64,000 nucleotides of DNA from Nonomuraea solani (GTDB taxonomy: Bacteria; Actinomycetota; Actinomycetes; Streptosporangiales; Streptosporangiaceae): contig NZ_FNVT01000002.1 in the NCBI RefSeq assembly GCF_900108335.1, positions 186,001 to 250,000 of the forward strand. The letters run 5' to 3'. The notes under the pieces were generated by a model. That model did no database searches, was not told the DNA's origin, and worked only from the letters and a program-made list of their open reading frames with translations. The position numbers and the translations under genes are program-made. This document shows positions 63,738 through 64,000 of the stretch, piece by piece (position 1 is the stretch's first letter; every line of letters begins with the position of its first letter).

Positions 63738-63929
63738 CCTGGGCGATGTGATCATCGGCAGGCGCCATGACGAAGCATTCCACACCGGCCTGAACGGTCT
63801 GCTCGGTCGACGCCGACGGGGGCACACCGGCTGCCACGAAACCAGCGCAGCTCACGGGGTCCTGCCCGCCACGGGCAAGTCTTGAGGACGGGTGCTCACC
63901 GATGCTCTGGCCCGCACCGCGAGCAGTCG

Positions 63930-63963
63930 ACATGCTGGACAGGCCCGGGCCTGTCCAGCATGT
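63930..63963. terminator. Perfect 34-bp palindrome, terminator-like
   Basis: 17-base arms (63930-63946, 63947-63963) pair perfectly without a spacer. The region 63738-64000 has no convincing gene, so the palindrome probably ends a gene that lies beyond the window edge on the minus strand, or a lost one. Confidence 0.6.
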
Positions 63964-64000
63964 GTGGCCAGGTGCACCCTAGGTCACTCTCATGTCTCTC

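Overview
The window is high-GC actinomycete DNA. Most genes have G or C at the third codon position and many start with GTG. The gene types are typical of the group: SARP, GAF-LuxR and MerR regulators, a CU044_5270-type anti-sigma partner, DUF2786, a deazaflavin (F420) nitroreductase-like protein, many Sec-exported small proteins, RHS and LamG giants, and integrase-type IS debris. The mix fits Streptosporangiales (Nonomuraea- or Actinomadura-like), but that placement is an inference. I saw no rRNA, tRNA or CRISPR array.

Region 1 (1-3.3 kb) is the end of a biosynthetic operon. It holds an O-methyltransferase cut by the window edge, a tyrosine phenol-lyase with its catalytic residues intact, and a GAF-LuxR regulator. 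A 20-bp perfect-stem terminator closes it.

Region 2 (3.3-15 kb) holds secreted and housekeeping genes: small secreted proteins, a beta-propeller/Ig protein, a DUF2786 protein, an ECF sigma factor overlapping its CU044_5270 partner, and a secreted heparinase II/III-like lyase. Two decayed integrase-type IS copies lie among them. One runs in frame into the lyase gene and creates a false N-terminal extension.

Region 3 (15.2-22.8 kb) is a compact polyketide/fatty-acid-like set: KAS III, acyl-CoA oxidase, ACP, ketoreductase, discrete malonyltransferase and a stand-alone type-I-like ketosynthase. A divergent SARP gene sits in the middle. All single functions for starting, extending, reducing and oxidising an acyl chain are present, but no dehydratase, enoylreductase or thioesterase is visible.

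Region 4 (23-30 kb) has a dicarboxylate/amino-acid symporter divergent from a cysteine-dioxygenase-like cupin, with nested dyads between them. Next come a MerR/MFS divergent pair with a textbook MerR operator, a secreted PAF-acetylhydrolase-like lipase and a small secreted protein.

Region 5 (30-40.3 kb) is a two-gene giant: a LamG/DUF5648-repeat exported protein followed by an exported RHS-repeat protein with a hydrophobic, unassigned C-terminal tail.

Region 6 (40.5-64 kb) is a plastic zone. Intact genes (AraC, F420-type reductase, M48-like protein without its zinc motif, TetR, NTF2-like, ricin-type lectins, an FAD oxidoreductase with a 15-bp tandem repeat, a Tat-exported propeller, a STAND-type ATPase, an NPP1/NLP-like secreted protein) alternate with debris. 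The debris includes MFS, LuxR-ATPase, alpha/beta-hydrolase, FAD-oxidoreductase, MBL-fold and DUF6807 pseudogenes. It also includes fragments of IS630, IS4, integrase-type IS elements, a tyrosine recombinase and a group II intron reverse transcriptase. Several pseudogenes are paralogous copies, which points to repeated local duplication and deletion.
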